Below, piece after piece: positions 7,012-16,112 of a stretch of DNA of 64,000 nucleotides. The stretch comes from Alphaproteobacteria bacterium (lineage in GTDB: Bacteria; Pseudomonadota; Alphaproteobacteria; VGDZ01). Where the stretch lies: assembly GCA_016869515.1 (NCBI GenBank), contig VGDZ01000005.1, positions 1-64,000 on the forward strand, read 5' to 3'. Position 1 is the stretch's first letter. Each line of letters begins with the position of its first letter. The position numbers and the translations under genes are program-made. The notes beneath the pieces were generated by a model, which saw only the letters and a program-made list of their open reading frames with translations, was not told the origin of the DNA and made no database searches.

Positions 7012-8822
7012 GGCTCCTCCCCTTGCCGCGCCAGGCGCATGGCCTCGGCCAGCATCGCCCGATCGCCGATCTGATTGGCCAGGATCAGCAGCAGTTTGGC
7101 CTGGACCAGCCGCGCCTGCTCGTCGCCGAGGCCCTGGGTCATGGCGATCAGATCGTCATAGAAACCGTCGGCATCGTCGAAATTGCTTTCGCGCCGGATC
7201 AGTCCTTCGGCCGGGGCGTGCGGCACGGGCGCCGCCGCGGGCGCGGCGCGGCCGAGGCAGCGGGCATGGGCCTGGCGCACCGCGTCGGCGTCGTAGCGCC
7301 GCCAGCGCGCGGCGACGTGGCTGTCGGGCCGGATCAGGCAGACCGTGCCCGGCTCGGCGTCGAACAACTGGGCGATTGCGGACTCGGTCTTGGGATCGAC
7401 CGCCACCACCCGCCAGCCGGTCTCGGGCGCGGGCACGGTGCCGCCGCGCTCGACGAAGGCCAACAAGGTAAAGCCGAGATCGAGCCGGTCGAGCAAGAAG
7501 CCGCCGGCCTTGAGCGGCGCGTTGGGCACCGGCGCGCCCGGCCGCAGGCCCTTGGTCGGGACGAAGCCCGCGCCGTCGGTGTTGAGCGGCGATCCGTCCA
7601 GCACCGCCGGCACCGACAGCCGGCCGGAATTGACCAGCGCGCGGGCGAAGGGCAGCGCGCGCGCCAACCGCAGCGCCGCCGTGCGCGCGATCTTGGCGAT
7701 GGCGCCGCCGGGGGCGATGAAATTGGTCGAGCGGGTCGAATTGAGGATGTTCTCGTCGGCGGCGTGGATGCGCTCGCGGTCGTAGGAGTCCAGCAGCGCC
7801 GCCGGCGCCTCGCCCGTGACCACGGCGGCCAGCTTCCAGCCCAGATTGTCGGCGTCCTGGATGCCGGAATTGGCGCCGCGCGCGCCGAACGGACTGACTT
7901 GATGGGCGGAATCGCCGGCGAAGATGACACGGCCATGGACGAAGCGGTCCAGCCGCCGGCATTGGAAGGTATAGACGCTCGACCAGGCGATCTCGACCTT
8001 GCGGTCCTCGCCCAGCATCTTCTTGACCCGCGGCACCACGTTCTCGGGCCGCTTCTCGACCTCGGGATCGGCGTTCCAGCCGAGCTGGAAATCGACCCGC
8101 CATTCGCCGTCGGCCTCCTTGTGCAACAACGCGGTCTGGCCGGTGTGGAAGGGCGGATCGAACCAGAAGCGCCGCAGCGCCGGCAGGTCGATGTCGGTCT
8201 TGACGTCGGCGATGAGAAAGCGGTCCTCGAACACCTGGCCCTTGAATTCGAGATCGAGCAGGCGGCGCGCCTGGCTGCGCGCGCCATCGCAAGCCAGCAC
8301 CCAATCCGCGCTCAGCCGATAGCGCCCTTCGGGCGTGGCCAGTTCGAGCGTGGCGCGTTTGGCGTCCTGGCTCAGCCCCGCCAGCCGCGTCAGCCAGCGC
8401 AGTTCGATCTTGGGCTCGGCCAGGCAGGCCTCGACCAGATGGCTTTCGACGTGGAATTGCTGGAGGTTGATGAAGGCCGGGAACTTGGCGTCGCCCGGGC
8501 TGGCGAGGCGGAACTGGAAGACCGGCTCGGGGCCGAAATGGACCGCGCCGTCGTACCAGGTGACGCCTTTTTCCATCATCCGCCCGGCGATGCCGACACG
8601 GTCGCAGATGTCCAGCGCGCGCCGCGCCCAGCACACCGCGCGGCTGCCGGTCGAGAGCGTGTCGTCGTCGTCCAGGATCACGCTGGCGACGCCGCGCTTG
8701 GCCAGATCCAGCGCCAGCACCATGCCGACCGGCCCGGCGCCGACGATGGCCACCGCAACATGCTGGCCGTCGCGCGCCAGCTCGGGCCGGAAAGGAAAGC
8801 GACGGGCTTGAGACTGGCTCAT
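7008..8822 (-). CDS. FAD-dependent aromatic-ring monooxygenase
   Basis: A 604-residue class A flavoprotein monooxygenase. It has the N-terminal Rossmann dinucleotide motif GAGPVGMVLALDL and the second FAD motif GDSAHQVSPFGARGANSG, a layout typical of MhpA/phenol-hydroxylase-like enzymes. It should use NAD(P)H and O2 to hydroxylate an aromatic substrate in the cytoplasm. It lies directly downstream of paaG-paaI-paaK, so the substrate is probably an aromatic acid linked to that route; the exact compound cannot be read from the sequence. The start is ATG 8822, 9 bases after the paaK stop. Confidence 0.87.
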   Translation of the reverse strand: MSQSQARRFPFRPELARDGQHVAVAIVGAGPVGMVLALDLAKRGVASVILDDDDTLSTGSRAVCWARRALDICDRVGIAGRMMEKGVTWYDGAVHFGPEPVFQFRLASPGDAKFPAFINLQQFHVESHLVEACLAEPKIELRWLTRLAGLSQDAKRATLELATPEGRYRLSADWVLACDGARSQARRLLDLEFKGQVFEDRFLIADVKTDIDLPALRRFWFDPPFHTGQTALLHKEADGEWRVDFQLGWNADPEVEKRPENVVPRVKKMLGEDRKVEIAWSSVYTFQCRRLDRFVHGRVIFAGDSAHQVSPFGARGANSGIQDADNLGWKLAAVVTGEAPAALLDSYDRERIHAADENILNSTRSTNFIAPGGAIAKIARTAALRLARALPFARALVNSGRLSVPAVLDGSPLNTDGAGFVPTKGLRPGAPVPNAPLKAGGFLLDRLDLGFTLLAFVERGGTVPAPETGWRVVAVDPKTESAIAQLFDAEPGTVCLIRPDSHVAARWRRYDADAVRQAHARCLGRAAPAAAPVPHAPAEGLIRRESNFDDADGFYDDLIAMTQGLGDEQARLVQAKLLLILANQIGDRAMLAEAMRLARQGEEP

Positions 8823-8831
8823 GGCAGCACT

Positions 8832-10184
8832 CTAGCCTTTCGGCCGCAGGTCGATCACGCGCTTGGCCTTGCCGATCGAGCGTTCGACCTTGCCCGGATC
8901 GACCGGGCGCACCCGCGCCGTCACGCCGACCAGGTCCTTGATGCGCTTGGCCAGCGCCCGCGCCGCATCGGCCCGCCCGGCCTCGTCGAGGCCCTCGGGC
9001 CGCACCTCGACCACGACATCGAGTTCGTCGAGATTGGCCTCGCGCCGGACTTCGAGCACGTAATGCGGCGCCAGCCGCTTTTCCTTGAGCAGGATCTCCT
9101 CGATCTGCGAGGGGAAGACGTTGACGCCGCGGATGATCAGCATGTCGTCCGATCTGCCGGTGATCTTGGCCATGCGCCGGAATCCCGGCCGCGCCGTGCC
9201 CGGCATCAGCATGGTCAGGTCGCGCGTGCGATAGCGCACCAGCGGCAGGCCCTCCTTGGCCAGCGTGGTGAACACCAGCTCGCCCGGGCTGCCGTCGGGC
9301 AGCACCTGACCGGTGGCGGGGTCGATGATTTCGGGCAGGAAGAAGTCCTCGAACACGTGCAGCCCGTCCTTGGTCTCGCGGCATTCGCAGGCCACGCCCG
9401 GGCCCATCACCTCGCTCAGGCCGTAGATGTCGATGGCGTCGATGCCCAGCCGCGCCTCGATCGCCCGGCGCATGGTCTCGGTCCAGGGCTCGGCGCCGAA
9501 AATGCCGATGCGCAGCGAGGTCTTGCGCGGATCCATGCCCTGGCGCTCGATCTCGTCGGCGATGGCCAGCATGTAGGACGGCGTCACCATGATGACGGCG
9601 GGCTTGAGGTCGGCGATGAGCTGGACCTGGCGCTCGGTCATGCCGCCCGACACCGGCACGGCGGTGCAACCCAGCGCCTCGGCGCCGTAATGCGCGCCCA
9701 GCCCGCCGGTGAACAGGCCGTAGCCGTAGGCGTTGTGGACGATGTCGCCCGGCCGCCCGCCGGCGCAGCGGATCGCCCGCGCCATCAGCCGCGACCAGTC
9801 GTCGATGTCCTTGCGGGTATAGCCGACCACGGTCGGCTTGCCGGTGGTGCCCGAGGAGGCATGCAAGCGGATGATCTTCTGGCGCGGCACGGCGAACAGG
9901 CCGAAAGGATAGTTGCGCCGCAGATCCTCCTTGAGCGTGAAGGGGAACTTGGCCAGGTCCTCGAGCCGCTTCAGATCGGACGGCTTGACGCCCTTGGCAT
10001 CGAAAGCGCGGCGGTAATGCGGCACGTTGTCGTAGGCGTGCTTGAGGGTCCATTTCAGGCGCTTGAGCTGGAGTTCGCGCACCGCCTCGCGCGAGGCGCG
10101 CTCGATCGGCTCCAAGCCCGGGATTTTCGCGGTCTTGACCGTGGGCTTGGGGCGGGATTTCGGCTTGGTCGGCTTGCGCTTCAT
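8832..10184 (-). CDS. paaK: Phenylacetate-CoA ligase
   Basis: A 450-residue adenylate-forming ligase that activates phenylacetate (or a close analogue) with ATP and CoA. The phosphate-binding loop HASSGTTGKPTVVGY, YGLSEVMGPGVACEC and the C-terminal hinge with GRSDDMLIIRGVNVFPSQIEE are typical of PaaK. The N-terminus is unusually long and basic (MKRKPTKPKSRPKP). The start is ATG 10184 with a GGAGAG site upstream and a 4-base overlap with the paaI stop; the longer ORF to 10727 is a frame extension. It is co-transcribed with paaG and paaI. Confidence 0.92.
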   Translation of the reverse strand: MKRKPTKPKSRPKPTVKTAKIPGLEPIERASREAVRELQLKRLKWTLKHAYDNVPHYRRAFDAKGVKPSDLKRLEDLAKFPFTLKEDLRRNYPFGLFAVPRQKIIRLHASSGTTGKPTVVGYTRKDIDDWSRLMARAIRCAGGRPGDIVHNAYGYGLFTGGLGAHYGAEALGCTAVPVSGGMTERQVQLIADLKPAVIMVTPSYMLAIADEIERQGMDPRKTSLRIGIFGAEPWTETMRRAIEARLGIDAIDIYGLSEVMGPGVACECRETKDGLHVFEDFFLPEIIDPATGQVLPDGSPGELVFTTLAKEGLPLVRYRTRDLTMLMPGTARPGFRRMAKITGRSDDMLIIRGVNVFPSQIEEILLKEKRLAPHYVLEVRREANLDELDVVVEVRPEGLDEAGRADAARALAKRIKDLVGVTARVRPVDPGKVERSIGKAKRVIDLRPKG

Positions 10185-10612
10185 CGCACCAGCTCTCCTT
10201 GGATGGTGGCCGAGGTGCCGCGGAACAGCGCCACGGTCTTGCCGCTCTGGTCGGTGACGGTGACGTCGTAGAGGCCGGCGCGACCGGCCTTGTGGCGTTC
10301 GTGGCATTCGGCGGTGAGACGGTCGCCCAGCTTGGCCGGCCGGCAGAAGGTGATGCTGGCCTGCTGGGCGACGGCGGTCCGGTTGTAGCTGTTGCAGGCG
10401 AAGGCGAAGGCGGAATCGGCCAGGGTGAAGATCATGCCGCCATGGCAGATGTCGTGGCCGTTGACCATGTCCTTGCGCACCGCCATCGACAGCCGGGCAT
10501 AGCCCGGCGCCACCGCCTCGACGTTCATGCCGAGGCCCTTGGAGGCGTTGTCGCGGGCATACATCTCGACCGCGACGCGCTCGGCCAGGCGCTGGGCGTC
10601 GGGCTGGCTCAT
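10181..10612 (-). CDS. paaI: Hydroxyphenylacetyl-CoA thioesterase PaaI
   Basis: A 143-residue hot-dog fold thioesterase. The signature NGHDICHGGMIFTLADSAFAFACNSY is that of PaaI, which releases CoA from ring-hydroxylated phenylacetyl-CoA and keeps the pathway from trapping CoA. The start at 10612 overlaps the stop of paaG (ATGA), and its own stop overlaps the paaK start. Position between paaG and paaK supports the assignment. Confidence 0.92.
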   Translation of the reverse strand: MSQPDAQRLAERVAVEMYARDNASKGLGMNVEAVAPGYARLSMAVRKDMVNGHDICHGGMIFTLADSAFAFACNSYNRTAVAQQASITFCRPAKLGDRLTAECHERHKAGRAGLYDVTVTDQSGKTVALFRGTSATIQGELVR

Positions 10613-11397
10613 TGGCCGGTGAATTTGGGTGGCCGCTTCTGGAAGAAGGCCGCCACGCCCTCGACGAAATCGCGGCTGCGGCCGGCTTGGCGCTGGCTGT
10701 CGCGTTCGAGGGCCAATTGCGCGGCAAGGTCGTTGCCGGGCGAGGCCTGCAGCGCGCGCTTGATCAGCGCCAGGCCCTTGGTCGGGCCGGCCGCCAGCTT
10801 GGCGGCGATGGCGCGGGCCTCGGCCATCAGCTTGTCGTCGTCGACGCATTTCCAGATCAGGCCCCAGGCCTCGGCCTTCTCGGCCGGCAGCCTTTCGCCC
10901 AGCATGGCCAGGCCCATGGCGCGGGCCGATCCCGCCGCGCGCGGCAGGAAATAGGTCGAGCCGGCATCGGGCACCAGCCCGATATTGCAGAAGGCCTGCA
11001 GGAAATAGGCCGAGCGCCCGGCGATCGCCAGATCGCAAGTCAGCGCCAGCGAGGCGCCGGCACCCGCCGCCGCGCCGTTGACCGCGGCGATGCTGGGCAT
11101 CGGCAAGGCGCGCAGCGCCTGGATGAAGGGGTGATAGCTTTCGTCCAGCGCCTTGCCGAGATCGAGATTGCCGGCGGCGTCCTTGGGCATCTCGCCCGAC
11201 AGATCGGCGCCGGCGCAGAAGGCGCGGCCCGATCCCGTGATCAACAGGGCGCGCGCCCCCAGCCCGGGCAGCGATTCCACCGCCTGCTTGAGTTCGCCCA
11301 GCATGGCGCCCGAATAGGAGTTGAGCACGTCCGGCCGGTTGAGCGTCAGCAGGGCGACACCGGATTCGATTTCCAACTTTATGGTCTGATAGGTCAC
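10609..11397 (-). CDS. paaG: Ring-1,2-epoxyphenylacetyl-CoA isomerase PaaG
   Basis: A crotonase-family protein of 262 residues, the same length as Escherichia coli PaaG. The oxyanion-hole segments GRAFCAGADLSG and AVNGAAAGAGASLALTCD are present, and the C-terminus LERDSQRQAGRSRDFVEGVAAFFQKRPPKFTGQ-type ending closely follows PaaG. It isomerises the epoxide to an oxepin in phenylacetate breakdown. The ORF track starts at a TTG at 11421; I prefer GTG 11397 because GGGGGA lies just before it and the length fits. It is the first gene of the minus-strand cluster. The ring epoxidase genes paaABCDE are not in the window. Confidence 0.9.
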   Translation of the reverse strand: MTYQTIKLEIESGVALLTLNRPDVLNSYSGAMLGELKQAVESLPGLGARALLITGSGRAFCAGADLSGEMPKDAAGNLDLGKALDESYHPFIQALRALPMPSIAAVNGAAAGAGASLALTCDLAIAGRSAYFLQAFCNIGLVPDAGSTYFLPRAAGSARAMGLAMLGERLPAEKAEAWGLIWKCVDDDKLMAEARAIAAKLAAGPTKGLALIKRALQASPGNDLAAQLALERDSQRQAGRSRDFVEGVAAFFQKRPPKFTGQ

Positions 11398-11537
11398 GAC
11401 TCCCCCGTCGATGGCGGTCAAAGTCTGGCCGGGCGGGCGCCTCTTGGCAAGGCGCCGCGCGGTCGCAAACCGGTTCGCGGCAAGGAGGATTGGGCGTAGA
11501 CTGGGATTCGACCGCGCCCGCCCGCTTGCCCGACCCC

Positions 11538-12293
11538 ATGCCCTGGCTCGACCCGCTCTACGATTTGGCCTTCGGCCAGGCTTCGCCTTGGGTGGTGCTG
11601 GGGGCCGCGGCTATGGCCGGCCTGCTGCGCGGCTTTGCCGGCTTCGGTTCGGCCATGCTGCTGGCGCCGATTTTCGTCGGCCTGTTCGGCGCGGCCGAGA
11701 TGCTGGTCACCATCCTGGCGATGGAAAGTCTGATCAGCGCGCCGCTGGTGGTCGAGACCAGGCGCGAGGCGGATTGGCCGCTGGTGCGGCGCATGGCGGT
11801 GGCGGCGACGTTGGCCATGCCGCTGGGGCTGTGGTTCCTGACCGCGGTCGATTCGGCCGTGGTCGGGCGCACGGTGTCGGCGGTGGTGATCGCCTTCGCG
11901 CTGGCGATGCTGGCGGGTTGGCGCTGGGGCGGCGGGCATTCGCCCGCGCGCGCCGCCGTTGCCGGCGCGCTGTCGGGCGCGCTGTGGGGCGGGACCGGGA
12001 TCGGCGGGCCGCCGGTGCTGGTCTATCTGCTGTCGAGCCCGGATCCGCCGGCGCGGCTGCGGGCCAACATCATCGCCTATTTCACGGTCGTCCAGGTGGC
12101 GCTGATCGTCATGCTGCTGGCGACGCAGATCGTGGGCATGGCGGCGGTGTGGCGGGGCGCGATCCTGTTTCCGGCGATGTGGGCGACGGCGGCGCTCGGC
12201 GCGCGCCTGTTCCGCGGCAGCGACGAGGCGCGCTATCGCCGCATCGCGCTGACCATCCTTCTCGGCGTCGGCGTGTTCGGGTTGTTGCGATAG
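11538..12293 (+). CDS. TauE/SafE-family permease
   Basis: A membrane protein of about 251 residues with seven to eight hydrophobic segments, including PWVVLGAAAMAGLLRGFAGFG and the conserved GTGIGGPPVLVYLL. Members export sulfite, organosulfonates or related anions; the substrate here is unknown. A strong AAGGAGG at 11482-11488 lies only one base before a possible TTG start at 11490, which is too close, so I chose ATG 11538. The gene is divergent from paaG, with about 140 bases between them. Confidence 0.82.
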   Translation: MPWLDPLYDLAFGQASPWVVLGAAAMAGLLRGFAGFGSAMLLAPIFVGLFGAAEMLVTILAMESLISAPLVVETRREADWPLVRRMAVAATLAMPLGLWFLTAVDSAVVGRTVSAVVIAFALAMLAGWRWGGGHSPARAAVAGALSGALWGGTGIGGPPVLVYLLSSPDPPARLRANIIAYFTVVQVALIVMLLATQIVGMAAVWRGAILFPAMWATAALGARLFRGSDEARYRRIALTILLGVGVFGLLR

Positions 12294-12366
12294 CCGCCGC
12301 CTGTGGCGCTTTGCGGCCGCATTGGATAACTTCGCCGTCCCCGCAACCCGCGAATCCGAGTCGCCC

Positions 12367-12918
12367 ATGAGCCAATCCGTGCCCAATTACGCCATCAGCT
12401 TTCGCGAGTCCGGCGGCGGCTTTGTCTTTGCCATCGAGGCATTGGGAGTGATCTCCAAAGGGACGACCGTCGAAGAGGCCTATGCGAACCTGAAACAGAA
12501 GCGCGATTCCCTGGTGCAAGAATTCCGCGACCTGGATTCGATCGACCTGCTGCCGGCGCCTCGGACGACGGAGAAAACCACGCTTTCGGACCAGCCCTCC
12601 GGGCTGAAGGCGACCGCGCTGCGCAGCCTGGTGGCGGCGGCGGTGATCGGCGCCGTCCTGGCGATCGGCTTGGGCGGGTTGGTCGCCATCGCCCGCATGA
12701 CGTTCGAAAATCCGTTCTCGGGCATTATGCGACCGTCCCAATATGCGGTGTGGATGGACACGATCGGCGATGGACTCAAGCGCATCACCCCCGAGCGCAA
12801 GCAGCAGATGATCGAGGGTATCCGACTCCTGGCCACGGAGATCAAACCCTATGCCGCCGAGCTGCGGCCGTTGTTGCAGGAGCTTTCCGTTTGCGGAACC
12901 GGAGGCGGTACCAACTGA
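12367..12918 (+). CDS. HicB-like domain fused to a membrane segment
   Basis: A 183-residue protein. The first 50 residues (YAISFRESGGGFVFAIEALGVISKGTTVEEAYANL) follow the HicB/UPF0150 fold pattern of a beta sheet followed by T-x-E-E-A-x-x-N-L. A linker then leads to one transmembrane helix (about residues 82-105, SLVAAAVIGAVLAIGLGGLVAIA) and a soluble helical C-terminus. No HicA toxin gene is adjacent and no HTH or ribbon-helix-helix domain follows, so it is not a normal antitoxin. The start is ATG 12367; the upstream TTG at 12322 is less likely. Function unknown. Confidence 0.72.
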   Translation: MSQSVPNYAISFRESGGGFVFAIEALGVISKGTTVEEAYANLKQKRDSLVQEFRDLDSIDLLPAPRTTEKTTLSDQPSGLKATALRSLVAAAVIGAVLAIGLGGLVAIARMTFENPFSGIMRPSQYAVWMDTIGDGLKRITPERKQQMIEGIRLLATEIKPYAAELRPLLQELSVCGTGGGTN

Positions 12919-12936
12919 CCGTCCCGCGCGCCAGCC

Positions 12937-13554
12937 TCAGCGCGCCGTCAAGGCCGTCATCGCGCCGGCGCCCAGCAGCGCCGTGCCGCCGATGCGGTTG
13001 AGCCAACGCAGCGTGCCGGGCCGGATCGCGCGCTCGCGCGCCCGGCCGATCAGCAGCACGTAGATCGCCTGGATGCCGACCGCCAGGACGACGAAGGTCG
13101 CGCCCAGGATCAGGATTTGCGGAGCGGCCGGCAGCCCGGGGTCGACGAATTGCGGCATGAATGCGGTGAAGAACAGGATGCCCTTGGGGTTGAGCAAGGT
13201 GACGACGAAGGCCTGCGAGGCGGCGCGCAGCGGCGAGGCCGCCTCGAGCCGGGCCGGATCGAGCCGCCCCTCGCCCGCGCGCCACAGCCCGATCCCCAGC
13301 CAAACCAGATAGCCGGCGCCCACCCATTTCAGGACCTCGAACAGCGTCGCCGAAGCCGCCAAAAGCGTGCCGAAGCCGAGACCGGAAACGGCCACCGCAC
13401 CGGCGTCGCCCAGGCCGACGCCGATCAGGCAGGCCAGGCCGACGCGCGTCCCCGACGCCAGCGCATGGCCCAGCACCAAGGTCACGGTCGGCCCCGGGAT
13501 CGCGATCAGCGCCGCCGACGCGACCGCAAATGCCAGCCAGCTATCGAGCGCCAA
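12937..13554 (-). CDS. LysE-family amino-acid exporter
   Basis: A 205-residue inner-membrane protein with about six hydrophobic helices. The family signature PGPTVTLVLGHAL is near residue 18, and TLLNPKGILFFTAFMPQF is near residue 113. It probably exports an amino acid or homoserine-lactone-like compound. The start is a TTG at 13554 that overlaps the end of hflX by 14 bases, with GGGAG as ribosome site; upstream extension of the ORF runs through hflX in another frame. Confidence 0.85.
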   Translation of the reverse strand: MALDSWLAFAVASAALIAIPGPTVTLVLGHALASGTRVGLACLIGVGLGDAGAVAVSGLGFGTLLAASATLFEVLKWVGAGYLVWLGIGLWRAGEGRLDPARLEAASPLRAASQAFVVTLLNPKGILFFTAFMPQFVDPGLPAAPQILILGATFVVLAVGIQAIYVLLIGRARERAIRPGTLRWLNRIGGTALLGAGAMTALTAR

Positions 13555-14881
13555 GCGCGCCGGCTCCCAGACGCTTTTCCAGCCGGCCGAGATCGGCCGG
13601 GTCGAGCCCGACCTTGAGCGCGATCCGCCCGCCCTCGACCGAGTCGCGCGCCACCACCTCGCCGTGACGATAAAGCCAAGCCAGCGTCGCGCCGTCAGCG
13701 GCCGCCAGCGTGACCTCGACCAGGCGACGCGCGCCGCCCAGCCGCGCGTCGATCGCCGCCAGCAGTTCGGCCATGCCATCGCCGCCCAGCGCCGAGACCG
13801 GCACCACCGCCGGATCGCGCTCGGCGCGGCGCCGCCAATCTTCGCGCGCCGCCGCATCCAGCCGGTCGATCTTGTTGGCGGCGACCAGCATGCGCTCGGC
13901 AGCGCGATCGCCGATCCCGATCTCGCCCAGCACGCGATGCACGTCCTCGTCTTGGGCCGCGCTGTCGGGATGCGACACGTCGCGGACGTGCACGATCAAG
14001 GCCGCTTCCAATACCTCTTCCAGCGTGGCCCGAAACGCCGCCACCAGCTCATGCGGCAGATCCGAGATGAAGCCAACCGTGTCCGACAGGATGATGCGCC
14101 GGCCCGAAGGCAGGTCGAGGCCGCGCATGGTCGGATCCAGCGTCGCGAACAAAAGATCGGCCGCAAACACCCTGCCGCCGGTGAGGCGGTTGAACAGCGT
14201 CGACTTGCCGGCATTGGTGTAGCCGACCAGCGCCACCACCGGATGCGGCGCCTTGCGGCGTTCGGCGCGGTGGAGCGCGCGGGTGCGCTGCACCTCGGCC
14301 AATTGCTTCTTGAGGCGCAGGATGCGTTCGCCGAGCGCGCGCCGGTCGCTCTCCAACTGGGTTTCGCCCGGCCCGCCCAGCTTGCCCGACCCGCCGCGCT
14401 GGCGCTCGAGATGGGTCCAGGAGCGAACCAGCCGGCCCTTCTGGTAATCGAGCCGCGCCAGCTCGACCTGCAGCCGGCCTTCGCGGGTGCGGGCGCGGGC
14501 GCCGAAGATTTCGAGGATCAGGCCGGTGCGATCCAGCACCTTGCAAGCCAACTCTTTTTCGAGATTGCGCTGTTGCACCGGCGTCAGCGTGCCGTCGACC
14601 ACGGTCAGTTCGATGGCACGCTCGGCAACCAGCGCCTTGAGTTCCGCCACCTTGCCTTGGCCGATCAACGTCGCCGGCCGCGGCGCCGCCAAGGGCGCCA
14701 GCGCGGACGCCGCGATCTCGAGTCGGATCGCTGCCGCCAGACCGACGGCTTCTTCGAGCCGTGCCTCGGGCGCGCGCGCCGGTAGGGCGCCGGCGCGGCG
14801 CTTGAGAAACGGATGGACGACCAGCGCGCGGCCGGAGCTTGCGTCCGAACCGCCCGCGACCGGTTCAGTCGGCCTCAGCAA
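13541..14881 (-). CDS. hflX: Ribosome-associated GTPase HflX
   Basis: A 446-residue GTPase. The N-terminal HflX domain (to about residue 190) ends in the glycine-rich [15 protein letters not shown]. The G domain follows with P-loop GYTNAGKST, switch [15 protein letters not shown] and NKID. HflX splits stalled or heat-damaged ribosomes. It starts at a TTG that overlaps the hfq stop by 17 bases, the usual coupling of these two genes. It shares the message with hfq and the LysE-type gene. Confidence 0.93.
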   Translation of the reverse strand: MLRPTEPVAGGSDASSGRALVVHPFLKRRAGALPARAPEARLEEAVGLAAAIRLEIAASALAPLAAPRPATLIGQGKVAELKALVAERAIELTVVDGTLTPVQQRNLEKELACKVLDRTGLILEIFGARARTREGRLQVELARLDYQKGRLVRSWTHLERQRGGSGKLGGPGETQLESDRRALGERILRLKKQLAEVQRTRALHRAERRKAPHPVVALVGYTNAGKSTLFNRLTGGRVFAADLLFATLDPTMRGLDLPSGRRIILSDTVGFISDLPHELVAAFRATLEEVLEAALIVHVRDVSHPDSAAQDEDVHRVLGEIGIGDRAAERMLVAANKIDRLDAAAREDWRRRAERDPAVVPVSALGGDGMAELLAAIDARLGGARRLVEVTLAAADGATLAWLYRHGEVVARDSVEGGRIALKVGLDPADLGRLEKRLGAGALGAR

Positions 14882-15119
14882 GCTGCTCCTGCGGCTCGAA
14901 TAGCTGAATCGGTCCGGCCGGCATGACGGTCGAAATGGCGTGCTTGTAGATCAACTGGGCATGCCCGTCCCGGCGCAGCAAGACAGAGAAATTGTCGAAC
15001 CAGCCGACAACGCCCTGCAGCTTGACGCCGTTCACCAGAAACACCGTCACCGGCATCTTGTTCTTGCGGATGTGGTTGAGAAACACGTCCTGCAGATTTT
15101 GGCTCTTGTCGCCGGCCAT
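14865..15119 (-). CDS. hfq: RNA chaperone Hfq
   Basis: An 84-residue Sm-like protein: Sm1 ([22 protein letters not shown]) and Sm2 ([11 protein letters not shown]) are intact, with the proximal-face residues Q and the YKH motif that bind U-rich RNA. Alphaproteobacterial Hfq has a short C-terminal tail, as here. It helps small RNAs pair with mRNAs. An AAAGGA site precedes the ATG. It is upstream of and overlapping hflX. Confidence 0.97.
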   Translation of the reverse strand: MAGDKSQNLQDVFLNHIRKNKMPVTVFLVNGVKLQGVVGWFDNFSVLLRRDGHAQLIYKHAISTVMPAGPIQLFEPQEQLAEAD

Positions 15120-15164
15120 GGCGGGGTCCTTTCTTGCTTGTTGGCGGGCATCATAACCCGCAGG

Positions 15165-15183
15165 CGACGGTCAAGAACCGTCG
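15165..15183. repeat. Inverted repeat between dat and hfq
   Basis: CGACGGT and ACCGTCG flank a 5-base loop CAAGA. It lies between the dat stop and the hfq start. There is no T-run on either side, so a rho-independent terminator is doubtful; it could be an operator or part of the hfq leader. Confidence 0.4.
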
Positions 15184-15226
15184 TGACGTTCATTATATGG
15201 TGATGTCGGTCCCCGGATACAAGCCT

Positions 15227-16090
15227 TCAGGCGCGGCCGGCGGCGGCGACGTGCGCCGCATAGAGCGCCTGCAGCCGCCTGGCGGTTTCCCCGGGGTAGC
15301 CGTTGCCGACCGGCGAATCGTCGATCCGCACCACCGGCAACACAAAAGACGTGGTCGAGGTAATGAAGGCCTCGCGCGCGGACTTGGCCTCCTCGGCGGT
15401 GAACTTGCGTTCGATCACCTTGAAACCGGCTTTTTTCGCCAATTCGATCAAGGCGATGCGGGTGATGCCGTTGAGGATCGAATGGTCCGCCGGACGGGTA
15501 ATCAAGGCGCCGTCACGGTCGACCATCCAGGAATTGCTGGAGCCGCCCTCGGTGACGAAGCCGTCGCGATCGACCTGCCAGACCTCGTGACAGCCGGCGG
15601 CGCGCGCGTCCTGCTTGACCAGCACATTGGCCAGCAGTGCCACCGATTTGATGTCGCACCGTCCCCAGCGGATGTCCGGCCGGGTAATCACGCCCACCCC
15701 CTCCTCCATCGCCTTGGCGCCCGGGCCAAGCCCCGAGCGCGACGTCACCACCAGCGCCGGCCTGATCGGAGTCTTGGGAAAGGGGTGGTCGCGGCGCGAC
15801 ACGCCGCGGGTGACCTGGAAATAGACGATGCCGTCGTTCACCCCATTGCGGCGGATGGTCTCGTCCAATACCTGGCCGAGCGCCGCGCGCCCCATCGGCT
15901 GGGCGATGCCGATCGCCGCCAGCGAGCGCTCCAGCCGCTCGTGATGCAGCACCGGATCGATCAGCCTGCCGCCCGCCACCGCGATCACCTCGTAGACGCC
16001 ATCGGCGAACTGGTAGCCGCGATCTTCGATGTGGACGCTGGCCTCGGCATGGCGGCGATAGGCTCCGTTGACGTAGGCGATGCGCGACAT
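15227..16090 (-). CDS. dat: D-amino-acid transaminase, PLP fold type IV
   Basis: A 287-residue class IV aminotransferase. The PLP lysine lies in DIKSVALLANVL, and the conserved EGGSSNSWMVDRDG and the N-terminal YVNGAYRRH...DRGYQFADGVYEV block are typical of D-amino-acid transaminases. It interconverts D-alanine and D-glutamate with their keto acids. A gene of this type regularly lies between trkA and hfq in alphaproteobacteria, as here. The substrate is assigned by family and context. Confidence 0.88.
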   Translation of the reverse strand: MSRIAYVNGAYRRHAEASVHIEDRGYQFADGVYEVIAVAGGRLIDPVLHHERLERSLAAIGIAQPMGRAALGQVLDETIRRNGVNDGIVYFQVTRGVSRRDHPFPKTPIRPALVVTSRSGLGPGAKAMEEGVGVITRPDIRWGRCDIKSVALLANVLVKQDARAAGCHEVWQVDRDGFVTEGGSSNSWMVDRDGALITRPADHSILNGITRIALIELAKKAGFKVIERKFTAEEAKSAREAFITSTTSFVLPVVRIDDSPVGNGYPGETARRLQALYAAHVAAAGRA

Positions 16091-16112
16091 GGGGTCCTCG
16101 TCGATTTGCGGT

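Noticed and set aside
7156-10053. 965-codon minus-strand ORF
   Set aside because: Shadow in another frame of the monooxygenase and paaK genes, whose proteins show clear family motifs.
6915-10271. 1118-codon plus-strand ORF
   Set aside because: It runs antisense to the monooxygenase, paaK and the lipoprotein gene, with low-complexity Arg/Gly/Ala-rich content. It is a high-GC shadow frame.
12367-12918. Complete HicAB toxin-antitoxin system
   Set aside because: No HicA-like ORF lies on either side; the flanking genes are a permease and a LysE exporter.
15165-15183. Rho-independent terminator between dat and hfq
   Set aside because: The hairpin has no T-run on either strand, so it was kept only as an inverted repeat.
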